A stretch of DNA of 64,000 nucleotides, taken from the NCBI GenBank assembly GCA_023458315.1, contig JAEXAH010000142.1:45138-109137 (forward strand), in the 5' to 3' direction. The translations under genes and the position numbers were made by a program. Shown here one piece after another: positions 51,502 through 59,357 of the stretch. The notes beneath the pieces were generated by a model that was not told the DNA's origin, searched no databases, and worked only from the letters and a program-made list of their open reading frames with translations. Numbering within the stretch: the stretch's first letter is position 1; the number at the start of each line of letters is the position of its first letter. Origin of the DNA: Pseudomonadota bacterium (GTDB lineage Bacteria > Pseudomonadota > Alphaproteobacteria > Rhodospirillales > Magnetospirillaceae).

Positions 51502-53457
51502 ATGTGCGGCATCGCCGGGCTGGTCGGCTGGGACAGCGGCGACGGCTTGCCCGAACTGGCGCTGGCCATGCTGGGCCGCATCGGCCATCGCGGCCCCGAC
51601 GGCCTGGGGTATGTGGTCGGCGATGGTTGGGCGCTGGGCACGGCGCGGCTGGCGATCCTGGACGTCGCCGCCGGAACCCAGCCCATCAGCGACGACAGCG
51701 GGCGGTTCTGGCTGGCCTATAACGGCGAAATCTACAATTACCGCGAATTGCGGAGCGAGTTGGAGGCGCGCGGCGCCGTCTTCCGCACCCATTGCGACAC
51801 CGAGGTGTTGCTACAGGCCTGGCTGGCCTGGGGGGCGGCCTGTCTGCCGCGCCTGAACGGCGGCTTCGCCTTTGCCCTGTACGACCGCCGCGAGGACCGG
51901 CTGGTCCTGGCCCGCGACCGTTTCGGCAAGCGGCCGCTGTTCTATGCCCGCCACGGCAAGGCACTGCTGTTCGCGTCCGAGATGAAGGCGTTCCTGGCGG
52001 TGCCGGGCTTCGCCTTCCGCCAGGACCCGGCGCAAATCGCCTCGATCCTGGGGAGTTGGACGCCGCTGCCGGACCAGAGCGGTTTCGTCGGCATCGAGCA
52101 ATTGCCCATGGGTGAATGGCTGGAAGTCACCGGCGCCACCGCCACCCGCCACACCTATGCCCCGCTGGATTTGCTGGACGGCGCCCCGCCCCCGGCCACC
52201 GAAGAGGAAGCCCGCGCCGCCATCCGCCAGCATCTGGCCGACGCGGTGCGGCTGCGGCTGCGCAGCGACGTCGAGGTCGGCGTCTATCTGAGCGGCGGCA
52301 TCGATTCCGCCATCGTCGCCGCCCTGACCAGCGACATCAGCGGACGGCCCCCTGCCACCTTCTCCGTCACCTTCGACGATCCCGGCCTGGACGAATCCGC
52401 CGAACAGCAGGCGGTGGCGGCGGCGCTGGGCACCCGTCACACCCCCTTGCGCATCGGCGCCGGGGACATCGCCGAAGCCTGCCCCGAGGCGGTCTATCAT
52501 GCCGAGGTTCCGACCTTCCGCAGCGCCTTCGTGCCCATGTTCCTGTTGTCGCGGGCGACCCGCGATGCCGGGATCAAGGTGATCCTGAGCGGCGAAGGCG
52601 CCGACGAGGCGTTCCTGGGCTACGATCTGTTCAAGGAAACCCTGCTGCGCACCGAGTGGGCGAGCATGGACGAGGACACCCGCCGCCAGCGCCTGGGGCG
52701 GCTGTATCCCCATCTCGGCCATTACGGCCCGCAGGACATCGCCGCGCTGACCGGGCTTTACCAGCAATTCGCCACGGAAAGCATGCCCGGCCTGTTCTCG
52801 CACGAGATCAAGTTCCAGAACGGCCGCTTCTCGGCCCGGCTGGTCAAGGGCGCGGGCGATCCCTTCGCCGCCATCACCGCCTTGGTCGCCGCCCATCCCG
52901 AACTGACGGGCCTCAGCCCGGTGCAGCGGGCGCAATGGCTGGAATACAAGACGCTGCTGCCCGGCTATCTGCTATCCACCCAGGGCGACCGCGCCGCCCT
53001 GGCCCATGGGGTCGAGAACCGCTGCCCGTTCCTGGACCCGGCCATTCTGCGTCTGGCCGCCGGGCTGAACCTGCACTTCGATGACGGCTTCGAGGAAAAA
53101 CGCCTATTGCGTCAGGCTTTCGCCGATTGCCTGCCGGAAGTGGTGGTCAACAAGCGCAAATTCCCCTATCGCGCCCCCGACGCCGCCGCCTTCGCCGCCG
53201 CCCGCCCCGATTACCTGGAGGCGCTGCTGTCCGAGGGCGAGTTGTCCAAGCTGGAATACCTGGATGGCGGCTTCGCCAAGCGCCTGACCGCCAAGGTGCT
53301 GACCCGCCCCGCCGCCGAGATCAGCACCAAGGAGAACCAGACCTTCCTCTTCCTGCTGTCCCTGGCCCTGCTGCACCGCACCTTCGTCGCCCGCCAGGAC
53401 ACCCCCGAACGCCCCGCGCCGCCGGTAGTGCGGGCGGTGGATTTGCGGGGATCGTAG
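51502..53457 (+). CDS. asnB: Asparagine synthetase, glutamine-hydrolysing
   Basis: A 651-residue enzyme with an N-terminal glutaminase domain whose nucleophile Cys2 is exposed (MCGIAG), the ammonia-channel residues HRGPDG and YNGEIYNY, and the synthetase domain with the PP-loop LSGGIDSA near residue 265. SGEGADEAFLGY is the SGEGSDE-type motif. The fit to AsnB is strong, but in this operon with an ACP the enzyme may amidate something other than aspartate. Confidence 0.9.
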   Translation: MCGIAGLVGWDSGDGLPELALAMLGRIGHRGPDGLGYVVGDGWALGTARLAILDVAAGTQPISDDSGRFWLAYNGEIYNYRELRSELEARGAVFRTHCDTEVLLQAWLAWGAACLPRLNGGFAFALYDRREDRLVLARDRFGKRPLFYARHGKALLFASEMKAFLAVPGFAFRQDPAQIASILGSWTPLPDQSGFVGIEQLPMGEWLEVTGATATRHTYAPLDLLDGAPPPATEEEARAAIRQHLADAVRLRLRSDVEVGVYLSGGIDSAIVAALTSDISGRPPATFSVTFDDPGLDESAEQQAVAAALGTRHTPLRIGAGDIAEACPEAVYHAEVPTFRSAFVPMFLLSRATRDAGIKVILSGEGADEAFLGYDLFKETLLRTEWASMDEDTRRQRLGRLYPHLGHYGPQDIAALTGLYQQFATESMPGLFSHEIKFQNGRFSARLVKGAGDPFAAITALVAAHPELTGLSPVQRAQWLEYKTLLPGYLLSTQGDRAALAHGVENRCPFLDPAILRLAAGLNLHFDDGFEEKRLLRQAFADCLPEVVVNKRKFPYRAPDAAAFAAARPDYLEALLSEGELSKLEYLDGGFAKRLTAKVLTRPAAEISTKENQTFLFLLSLALLHRTFVARQDTPERPAPPVVRAVDLRGS

Positions 53458-53465
53458 ATCCAAAA

Positions 53466-53957
53466 TCAGCGGTGGCGTACCTCGCCGTCGATGCGGTCCA
53501 GCACGTCCAGCAATGCCGCCGCCTCGGCGTCCTCCAGGTCGCCGTGGCGTCGCAGCACCTCGGCCATGCTGCGCCCCGAGGCGCGCACCGTCAGCATGCC
53601 GTCGCGCCGAACCAACTGGCCGCGCACCAGTTCGGCGGCGGTGCCGTGGCATTCGCCGCATTTGCGGCGGAACAGGTCGCCGCTGTCGGTCTGGGCACGC
53701 AACATGCCCAGGATGGCGGCGATCTGATCGGGATTGTAGCCGCCATTGTGACGGCGCAGGAACTCGGCGGTGTCGCGCCCCGCCTTGTCGCGCAACACGC
53801 CGTCCACCACGTCAAGGGTGGCACGGGCGAACGGACCGGCGTGACCGTGGCAACCGCCGCATTGCCGGTCCCACAGCACGTGCAGATCCTCGGCCGCCGC
53901 GCCGGGCGCCAGCAGCAGCGCCGCCAGGGCCAGGACCACAGGCGACCGGACGGTCAC
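53466..53957 (-). CDS. Diheme cytochrome c, periplasmic
   Basis: A 163-residue protein with a signal peptide (LALAALLLAPGAAA) and two hemes, CGGCH and CGECH, in two tandem cytochrome-c-like halves. The start is GTG at 53957, overlapping the stop of the upstream monoheme gene. It is convergent with asnB, eight bases apart. Electron partner unknown. Confidence 0.85.
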   Translation of the reverse strand: MTVRSPVVLALAALLLAPGAAAEDLHVLWDRQCGGCHGHAGPFARATLDVVDGVLRDKAGRDTAEFLRRHNGGYNPDQIAAILGMLRAQTDSGDLFRRKCGECHGTAAELVRGQLVRRDGMLTVRASGRSMAEVLRRHGDLEDAEAAALLDVLDRIDGEVRHR

Positions 53958-54376
53958 ATCCGCCCCCGCATGGCGGGCGGCGGCAATTGCACCGTGGCGT
54001 GGGCGTCGAACATCCAGGCGGCGACCGCCTGCAACTGAGTATCGGTCAATTCGGGAAAACTGTCGCCGATGGGCGGCATCAGGCCGAAACGCTGCACCGC
54101 CATGGGATCGACCGCCTTGGCCTCGGCCGGGGCACGCACGTAATCCACCACCCGGCGGATGAAGGCGTCGCGGTCGCCGCCCACCGCCTCGCGCACATGG
54201 ACCGCCATCATGTCGATGGGCGGCGCCACCATCTCGTCCCGCCGCGCCGGGTCGCGTTCCAGGAAATGGCAGGTGGCGCAGGTCTTCAGGAAAACCGCCT
54301 TGCCGTCCTCGGCCCGCGCCGCCCCCGACAGTACCAGCAAGGCCAGCCCCACCACCGCCGCAGCATTCCGTGTCAT
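53954..54376 (-). CDS. Monoheme cytochrome c, periplasmic
   Basis: A 140-residue protein with a signal peptide (AVVGLALLVLSGAARA) and one heme, CATCH. A Met ligand candidate lies in LMPPIG, followed by a LTDTQLQAVAAWM helix. GGAGG precedes the ATG at 54376. It is co-transcribed with the diheme gene by overlap and divergent from ridA. Confidence 0.88.
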   Translation of the reverse strand: MTRNAAAVVGLALLVLSGAARAEDGKAVFLKTCATCHFLERDPARRDEMVAPPIDMMAVHVREAVGGDRDAFIRRVVDYVRAPAEAKAVDPMAVQRFGLMPPIGDSFPELTDTQLQAVAAWMFDAHATVQLPPPAMRGRM

Positions 54377-54514
54377 GGCCGCACCTCCGTTCATGTCGGA
54401 CCAGCACAGCACGTCCCGGTGGACCCGTCATTGATTTTCGGCAGGTCGGCGTTTTCTCGACGCCGGGCGCCGGGCGGTCTAGTGTAGCCCGACCCCCAAC
54501 CACAGGAGAACACC

Positions 54515-54973
54515 ATGAGCGTGGAGCAGCGGCTGAAGGATCTGGGCATCACCCTGCCGGTTCCGGCGACGGCGGTGGCCAATTACGTGCCTTTCGTGAT
54601 CACCGGCAATCTGGTGTTCGTGTCGGGCCAGTTGCCGCTGGAAAACGGCAAGCCCGCCGTGCTGGGCAAACTGGGCGCCGAGGTCGGTGTCGAGGACGGC
54701 GCCCGCGCCGCCCGCCTGTGCGGCCTGGGTCTGCTGGCGCAGCTTCGCGCCGCCTTGGGCGACCTGGACCGGGTCAAGCGGGTGGTGCGCCTGACCGCCT
54801 TCGTCGCCAGCACCCCGGATTTCACCGACCAGCCCAAGGTGGTCAACGGCGCCTCGGACCTGATGGTCGAGGTGTTGGGCGAGGCCGGACGCCATGCCCG
54901 CGTCGCCGTGGGCGCGCCGTCGCTGCCGCTGAACGTGGCGGTGGAGATCGAGGGCGTCTTCGAGATCGCGTGA
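54515..54973 (+). CDS. RidA family (YjgF) deaminase
   Basis: A 152-residue member of the Rid family, which removes reactive enamine/imine intermediates from PLP enzymes. The conserved regions are GNLVFVSGQLPLENG near residue 30 and KRVVRLTAFVASTPDF near residue 88. The canonical RidA arginine near the end is not clear, since the tail reads LPLNVAVEIEGVFEIA, so it may belong to another Rid subgroup. GGAG precedes the ATG. Confidence 0.88.
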   Translation: MSVEQRLKDLGITLPVPATAVANYVPFVITGNLVFVSGQLPLENGKPAVLGKLGAEVGVEDGARAARLCGLGLLAQLRAALGDLDRVKRVVRLTAFVASTPDFTDQPKVVNGASDLMVEVLGEAGRHARVAVGAPSLPLNVAVEIEGVFEIA

Positions 54974-54981
54974 AAAACAAA

Positions 54982-55161
54982 GGGTATGTCAGCAGGACCT
55001 GTTGGTGGTCCGGGACCGTTTGGCTTTCGTCATGGCCGGGCTTGACCCGGCCATCCACGTTTTCCCGGCAGCACCATGCTGGACGGCACCGCGTGGATGC
55101 GCGGATCAAGTCCGCGCATGACGGCGGTATTGGGCGGCAAAATCCCGCGAAACGTCGCTGG
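54982..55161. repeat. 180-bp REP-like repeat, copy B
   Basis: Same orientation and nearly the same sequence as 34238-34416. Its hairpins are at 55032-55054 and 55097-55119. It fills the gap after ridA. Confidence 0.85.
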
Positions 55162-55211
55162 TGACGCTCCACATGAACCACCAACAGCCTGCGCAGACAT
55201 GCCCAAAACAA

Positions 55212-55238
55212 AAGGGCGGCCCCCCCGGGGCCGCCCTT
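55212..55238 (-). terminator. Terminator of the diguanylate cyclase gene
   Basis: Twelve-base perfect arms (55212-55223, 55227-55238) ending with TTTTGTTTT on the minus strand. Confidence 0.8.
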
Positions 55239-55264
55239 GATGTTTGCTTCAGCTAATTTTGGCT

Positions 55265-56452
55265 TCAGGCCACGGCCTCGCCGTGGGCGATCAGTTGGTC
55301 GCCGATGCCGATGACCCGGTCCTTGCCGGTCTGCTTGGCCATGTACATGCGCTGGTCGGCCTTTTCGACCAGATCGGTCCATTGCTCGCAATTGTCCAGC
55401 ATGCGCTCGGCGATACCGACCGAAGCGGTCAGCGCCTTGCCGTCGGGCCGCATGCCCAGACCGGCCTCGCGCAGACGGGCGACGGCGGCGCGGGCGCCCT
55501 CGGCATCGGTGTTGGGCATCAGCGCCAGGAATTCCTCGCCCCCCCACCGGATCAGGATGTCGCCGCGACGCAGCACCCGGCGCAGCGCGGTCGAGGCGGA
55601 ACGCAGCGCGTTGTCGCCTTCCTCGTGACCATACTGGTCGTTGATGGACTTGAAATTGTCCAGATCGACGAAGGCCAGCGACAGCGGGGTGTTGGCGCGC
55701 TGCGCCCCCAGGAATTGCTGGATGACCATTTCCTCGCCGACGCGCCGGTTGTAGGCGCGGGTCAGGCCGTCATGGGACGACTGATCCACCAATTGGCTCA
55801 TGAAATGCAACTGGCTCATGCCCGACAACGTCGCCACCGTCGCCAGCAGCAGCAGCAGCCACTGGGCGCCAAGGTGCGAGGCGAAAGGCAGCAACTGGTA
55901 GCCCAGAACGCCGGTCAGCAGATAGGCCAGCAACAGCGGCGTGGACAGCGTCACGCCCTCGAAGAAGGTGATGGGGAACACCGACAGGCCCGCCACCATG
56001 ACGAAGGGCAGGAAGGCGTAACCGGCGGCGATCACCTGCTGCGCCGGGTCGGTGATGGCGAACTGCGCCAGCAACGGATGGCTGATCAGGAAGAACACGG
56101 TGGGAATGGCCAGCAGCCACACCAGCCCCCAGCGCGCCACGCTGACGCTGTCGGCGCCGCGATAGGACAGGCACAGCAGCACGAAGGCGATGGAGGCCAG
56201 CACGCGCAACGCCGCCAGGTACATGCCCAGCGCCGCCTCGAAGATATAGAGGTCGACCGGAATCCACAGCGGCGTCAGCACGGCGAAGGTCGCCGCCACC
56301 AGACGCACGCGCGACAGGATCAGCAACGAACGGCGACGCTGAACGAAAGCCGACTGTCGGGTCGGCATAAGCAGGTCGAAAATCTCGGCCATGGTCATGC
56401 CCGAGAAGACGATCCCCAAAATTCTTTTCAAGAAGTTCTTGAGGAACTCCAC
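55265..56452 (-). CDS. Membrane diguanylate cyclase
   Basis: A 395-residue inner-membrane protein with about six hydrophobic segments (residues 45-215) and a C-terminal GGDEF domain that makes c-di-GMP. The active motif is WGGEEF and the inhibitory I-site RRGD sits five residues before it, so feedback control is likely. The start is a GTG at 56452 with AAGGA nine bases upstream. It lies behind a TTGCAA-17-TACGGT promoter. Confidence 0.92.
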   Translation of the reverse strand: MEFLKNFLKRILGIVFSGMTMAEIFDLLMPTRQSAFVQRRRSLLILSRVRLVAATFAVLTPLWIPVDLYIFEAALGMYLAALRVLASIAFVLLCLSYRGADSVSVARWGLVWLLAIPTVFFLISHPLLAQFAITDPAQQVIAAGYAFLPFVMVAGLSVFPITFFEGVTLSTPLLLAYLLTGVLGYQLLPFASHLGAQWLLLLLATVATLSGMSQLHFMSQLVDQSSHDGLTRAYNRRVGEEMVIQQFLGAQRANTPLSLAFVDLDNFKSINDQYGHEEGDNALRSASTALRRVLRRGDILIRWGGEEFLALMPNTDAEGARAAVARLREAGLGMRPDGKALTASVGIAERMLDNCEQWTDLVEKADQRMYMAKQTGKDRVIGIGDQLIAHGEAVA

Positions 56453-56490
56453 GTCGAACGTTCCTTATTCCCCCTCGCTCCAGCGCGCTG

Positions 56491-56519
56491 ACCGTACCCC
56501 CCGGCCGCATGCCTTGCAA
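56491..56519 (-). promoter_or_regulatory. Promoter of the diguanylate cyclase gene
   Basis: TTGCAA (56514-56519), 17 bases, TACGGT (56491-56496) on the minus strand. Confidence 0.5.
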
Positions 56520-56669
56520 GTGCTTTGACGCCGGTTTCCCCCCAGGCTTAAAGCAATATGGCACGCCATCGACAACGATTGGTTAACGTCTCCGAAGAAT
56601 GGGGCCTGCGCCATTCCCCTTTGTGCCGCCGACGGGACGGGCGGCGCAAATTCCGGCGGGAAGACTTGT

Positions 56670-56703
56670 AATAGTTCTAAATATCAGAACGTTTTAGACT
56701 ATT
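56670..56703. promoter_or_regulatory. Operator-like dyad upstream of paaK
   Basis: AATAGTTCTAAA and TTTAGACTATT form an imperfect inverted repeat (one base out of register) and enclose GTTCT-N7-AGAAC. It ends 54 bases before the paaK start and is AT-rich against a GC-rich background. Regulator unknown. The rest of the 304-base gap shows nothing more. Confidence 0.55.
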
Positions 56704-56756
56704 GCCCAACAGGGGGAAGCCGAAGTAGACACGGGCAAAAGAGGGAGGCTTGCACC

Positions 56757-58085
56757 GTGACCGTCATCAACACCCGCCGCGTCCCGCCGCCGCGCGACAT
56801 CCTGGACCCCATCGAGTTCGCCAGCCGCGACGAGATTTCGGCGCTGCAACTGCAACGCCTGCAATGGTCGGTGCGCCACGCCTATGACAATGTGGATCAC
56901 TTCCGCAAGAAATGCGTGGTCAAGGGCGTCCATCCCGACGATCTGAAGACCCTGGCCGACCTGTCCAAATTTCCCTTCACCACCAAGGACGACCTGCGCC
57001 AGACCTACCCGTTCGGCATGTTCGCCGTGCCCATGGATCAGGTGGTGCGCGTCCACGCCAGTTCCGGCACCACCGGCAAGCCCACGGTGGTCGGCTATAC
57101 CCAGAACGACATCGAGATGTGGGCGTCGGTGATGGCGCGCTCGATCCGCGCCGCCGGCGGCCGCCGCGGCGACAAGTGCCACGTGGCCTATGGCTACGGC
57201 CTGTTCACCGGCGGGCTGGGCGCCCATTACGGCGCCGAGCGCCTGGGCTGCACCGTCATCCCCATGTCCGGCGGCCAGACGGAAAAGCAGATCCAGTTGA
57301 TCCAGGACTTCAAGCCCGAGATCATCATGGTGACGCCCAGCTACATGCTGGTCATCGCCGACGAGATGGAACGTTTGGGCATGGACGCCAAGGCGTGCTC
57401 GCTGAAGGTCGGCATCTTCGGCGCCGAGCCGTGGACCCAGGCCATGCGCAGCGAGATCGAGGCCCGCATGGGCATCGACGCCGTGGACATCTACGGCCTG
57501 TCGGAAGTGATCGGCCCCGGCGTCGCCAACGAATGCATCGAAACCAAGGACGGCCTGCACATCTGGGAAGACCATTTCTATCCCGAGATCATCAACCCCG
57601 AAACCGGCGAGGTGGTGGCCGACGGCGAACTGGGCGAACTGGTGTTCACCAGCCTGACCAAAGAGGCCATGCCGGTCATCCGCTACCGCACCCGCGACCT
57701 GACCCGCCTGATGCCCGGCACGGCCCGCAGCTTCCGCCGCATGGGCAAGATCACCGGCCGTTCCGACGACATGCTGATCATCCGCGGCGTCAACGTCTTC
57801 CCCACCCAGATCGAGGAACTGATCCTCAAGGATTCCCGCCTTGCCCCGCACTATCAGTTGGAAGTGTCGCGCGAAGGCCATCTGGACAATCTGGCGGTCA
57901 ACGTGGAAATGCGCGCCGACGCCTGGGAACAGGCCCCGGCGGGGGCGGTGGCCAAGGACCTGAAGCACCACATCAAGTCCTATATCGGCATCTCGACCGC
58001 CGTGAACGTGGTGGCGCCGGGCACCATCGAACGCTCGTTGGGCAAGGCCCGGCGGGTGGTGGACAAACGGTCCAAGGAACAATGA
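56757..58085 (+). CDS. paaK: Phenylacetate-CoA ligase
   Basis: A 442-residue AMP-forming ligase that activates phenylacetate. The P-loop is SSGTTGKPTVVGYT near residue 102, the adenine region is YGLSEVIGPG near residue 245, and the hinge and lysine regions are GRSDDMLIIRGVNVFPTQIEE near residue 340. The start is GTG after GGGAGG. No other phenylacetate gene is near, so it may serve another aryl acid or an anaerobic route. Confidence 0.93.
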   Translation: MTVINTRRVPPPRDILDPIEFASRDEISALQLQRLQWSVRHAYDNVDHFRKKCVVKGVHPDDLKTLADLSKFPFTTKDDLRQTYPFGMFAVPMDQVVRVHASSGTTGKPTVVGYTQNDIEMWASVMARSIRAAGGRRGDKCHVAYGYGLFTGGLGAHYGAERLGCTVIPMSGGQTEKQIQLIQDFKPEIIMVTPSYMLVIADEMERLGMDAKACSLKVGIFGAEPWTQAMRSEIEARMGIDAVDIYGLSEVIGPGVANECIETKDGLHIWEDHFYPEIINPETGEVVADGELGELVFTSLTKEAMPVIRYRTRDLTRLMPGTARSFRRMGKITGRSDDMLIIRGVNVFPTQIEELILKDSRLAPHYQLEVSREGHLDNLAVNVEMRADAWEQAPAGAVAKDLKHHIKSYIGISTAVNVVAPGTIERSLGKARRVVDKRSKEQ

Positions 58086-58101
58086 TCGGCTGATCATCGG
58101 G

Positions 58102-58137
58102 CAATGGCGGCGAAGACCTTTCGCCGCCATTGTTTTT
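58102..58137 (+). terminator. Terminator after paaK
   Basis: CAATGGCGGCGA (58102-58113) and TCGCCGCCATTG (58121-58132) followed by TTTTT. Confidence 0.9.
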
Positions 58138-58223
58138 GCTATGACCGGCGCAGGATTTTTCGTTACCAACCGTTACCGTTCGGCCATTGACTTCAGCCCC
58201 CGCTGAAGGCGATGAGTTAGGGT

Positions 58224-59357
58224 ATGAAAAACGCCCGCCTTGTCCTTGCCATCGTCGCCGTCGCCGCCCTGGGCGGCGGCTGGTACGCCTTCAGCCATCG
58301 CGCGGCCCCGCCCCCCGCCGCGGCGCCGGAAACCCGGCCGCAGCCGGTGGTGACGCGGCCGGTCGAGGCGCGGCCCATGCCGATCCGGGTGACGGCGGTG
58401 GGCAACGTGCAATCGCCGTCGGTGGTGGCCGTCCGCCCCCGGGTCGAGGGCGAGATCATCAAGGTGCACATCGCCGAGGGCCAGGAGGTCAAGGACGGCG
58501 ACCCGCTGTTCACCCTGGACTTCCGCGCCGCCGAGGCGTCGCGCAAGCAGGCCGAGGCCAATCTGGCCCGCGACAAGGCACAGTTGGAACGCGCCAGACG
58601 CGACCTCGACCGCTATACCACGCTGTTGCAATCGGGCTCGGCCACCAAGCAGAAGGTCGAGCAACTGACCTCGGACGTGGGCGTCTATCAGGCGGCCATC
58701 AAGGCCGACCAGGCCAATATCGACAATGCCAGGCTGGCGCTGGACTATGCCTTCATCAAGGCGCCGGTGGCCGGACGCACCGGCGCCATCAACGGCAAGC
58801 TGGGCGCCCTGGCCAAGCCGGGCGACGCGCAGCCGCTGGTCAGCATCACCCAGTTGCGGCCCATCACCGTGGCCTTCGCGGTGGCGGAAAGCCACCTGCC
58901 GCGCATCCGCGCCGCCATGGCCGCCGGGCCGCTGGACGCGGTGGTCACGTCCACCGCCGATCCCGGCCTGAACGCCAGCGGGCGGCTGACCTTCGTGGAT
59001 TCGGCCATCGACATCGCCACCGGCACCATCGCGCTGAAGGCCACCTTCGACAATGACGACACCCGCCTGTGGCCGGGCCAGTTCGTCAACGTCGCCCTGT
59101 CGCTGGGCACCGAGCCCCAGGCGCTGACCGTCCCGGCCGAGGCGGTGCAGACCGGCCAGAGCGGCCAATACCTGTTCGCCGTCGCCGCCGACCACACCGC
59201 GCAATTGCGGCCGGTGGTGGTGGACCGGGTGGTGGACGGGCTGGCGGTGCTGAAAAGCGGCGTCGCCGTGGGCGACACGGTGGTGGTCGAGGGCCAGATG
59301 CGACTGGCGCCCGGCATCAAGGTGGCGGAAAAGCCCGCCGCGGCGGCCGCGCCATGA
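58224..59357 (+). CDS. RND efflux periplasmic adaptor (MdtA-like)
   Basis: A 377-residue membrane-fusion protein with an N-terminal anchor or signal, a lipoyl-type half (VRPRVEGEIIKVHIAEGQEVKDGDPLF), a coiled-coil hairpin (about residues 100-165), a second lipoyl half (YAFIKAPVAGRTGA) and beta-barrel domains. It links the RND pump to an outer-membrane channel, which is not encoded here. Its stop overlaps the pump ATG. Confidence 0.92.
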   Translation: MKNARLVLAIVAVAALGGGWYAFSHRAAPPPAAAPETRPQPVVTRPVEARPMPIRVTAVGNVQSPSVVAVRPRVEGEIIKVHIAEGQEVKDGDPLFTLDFRAAEASRKQAEANLARDKAQLERARRDLDRYTTLLQSGSATKQKVEQLTSDVGVYQAAIKADQANIDNARLALDYAFIKAPVAGRTGAINGKLGALAKPGDAQPLVSITQLRPITVAFAVAESHLPRIRAAMAAGPLDAVVTSTADPGLNASGRLTFVDSAIDIATGTIALKATFDNDDTRLWPGQFVNVALSLGTEPQALTVPAEAVQTGQSGQYLFAVAADHTAQLRPVVVDRVVDGLAVLKSGVAVGDTVVVEGQMRLAPGIKVAEKPAAAAAP

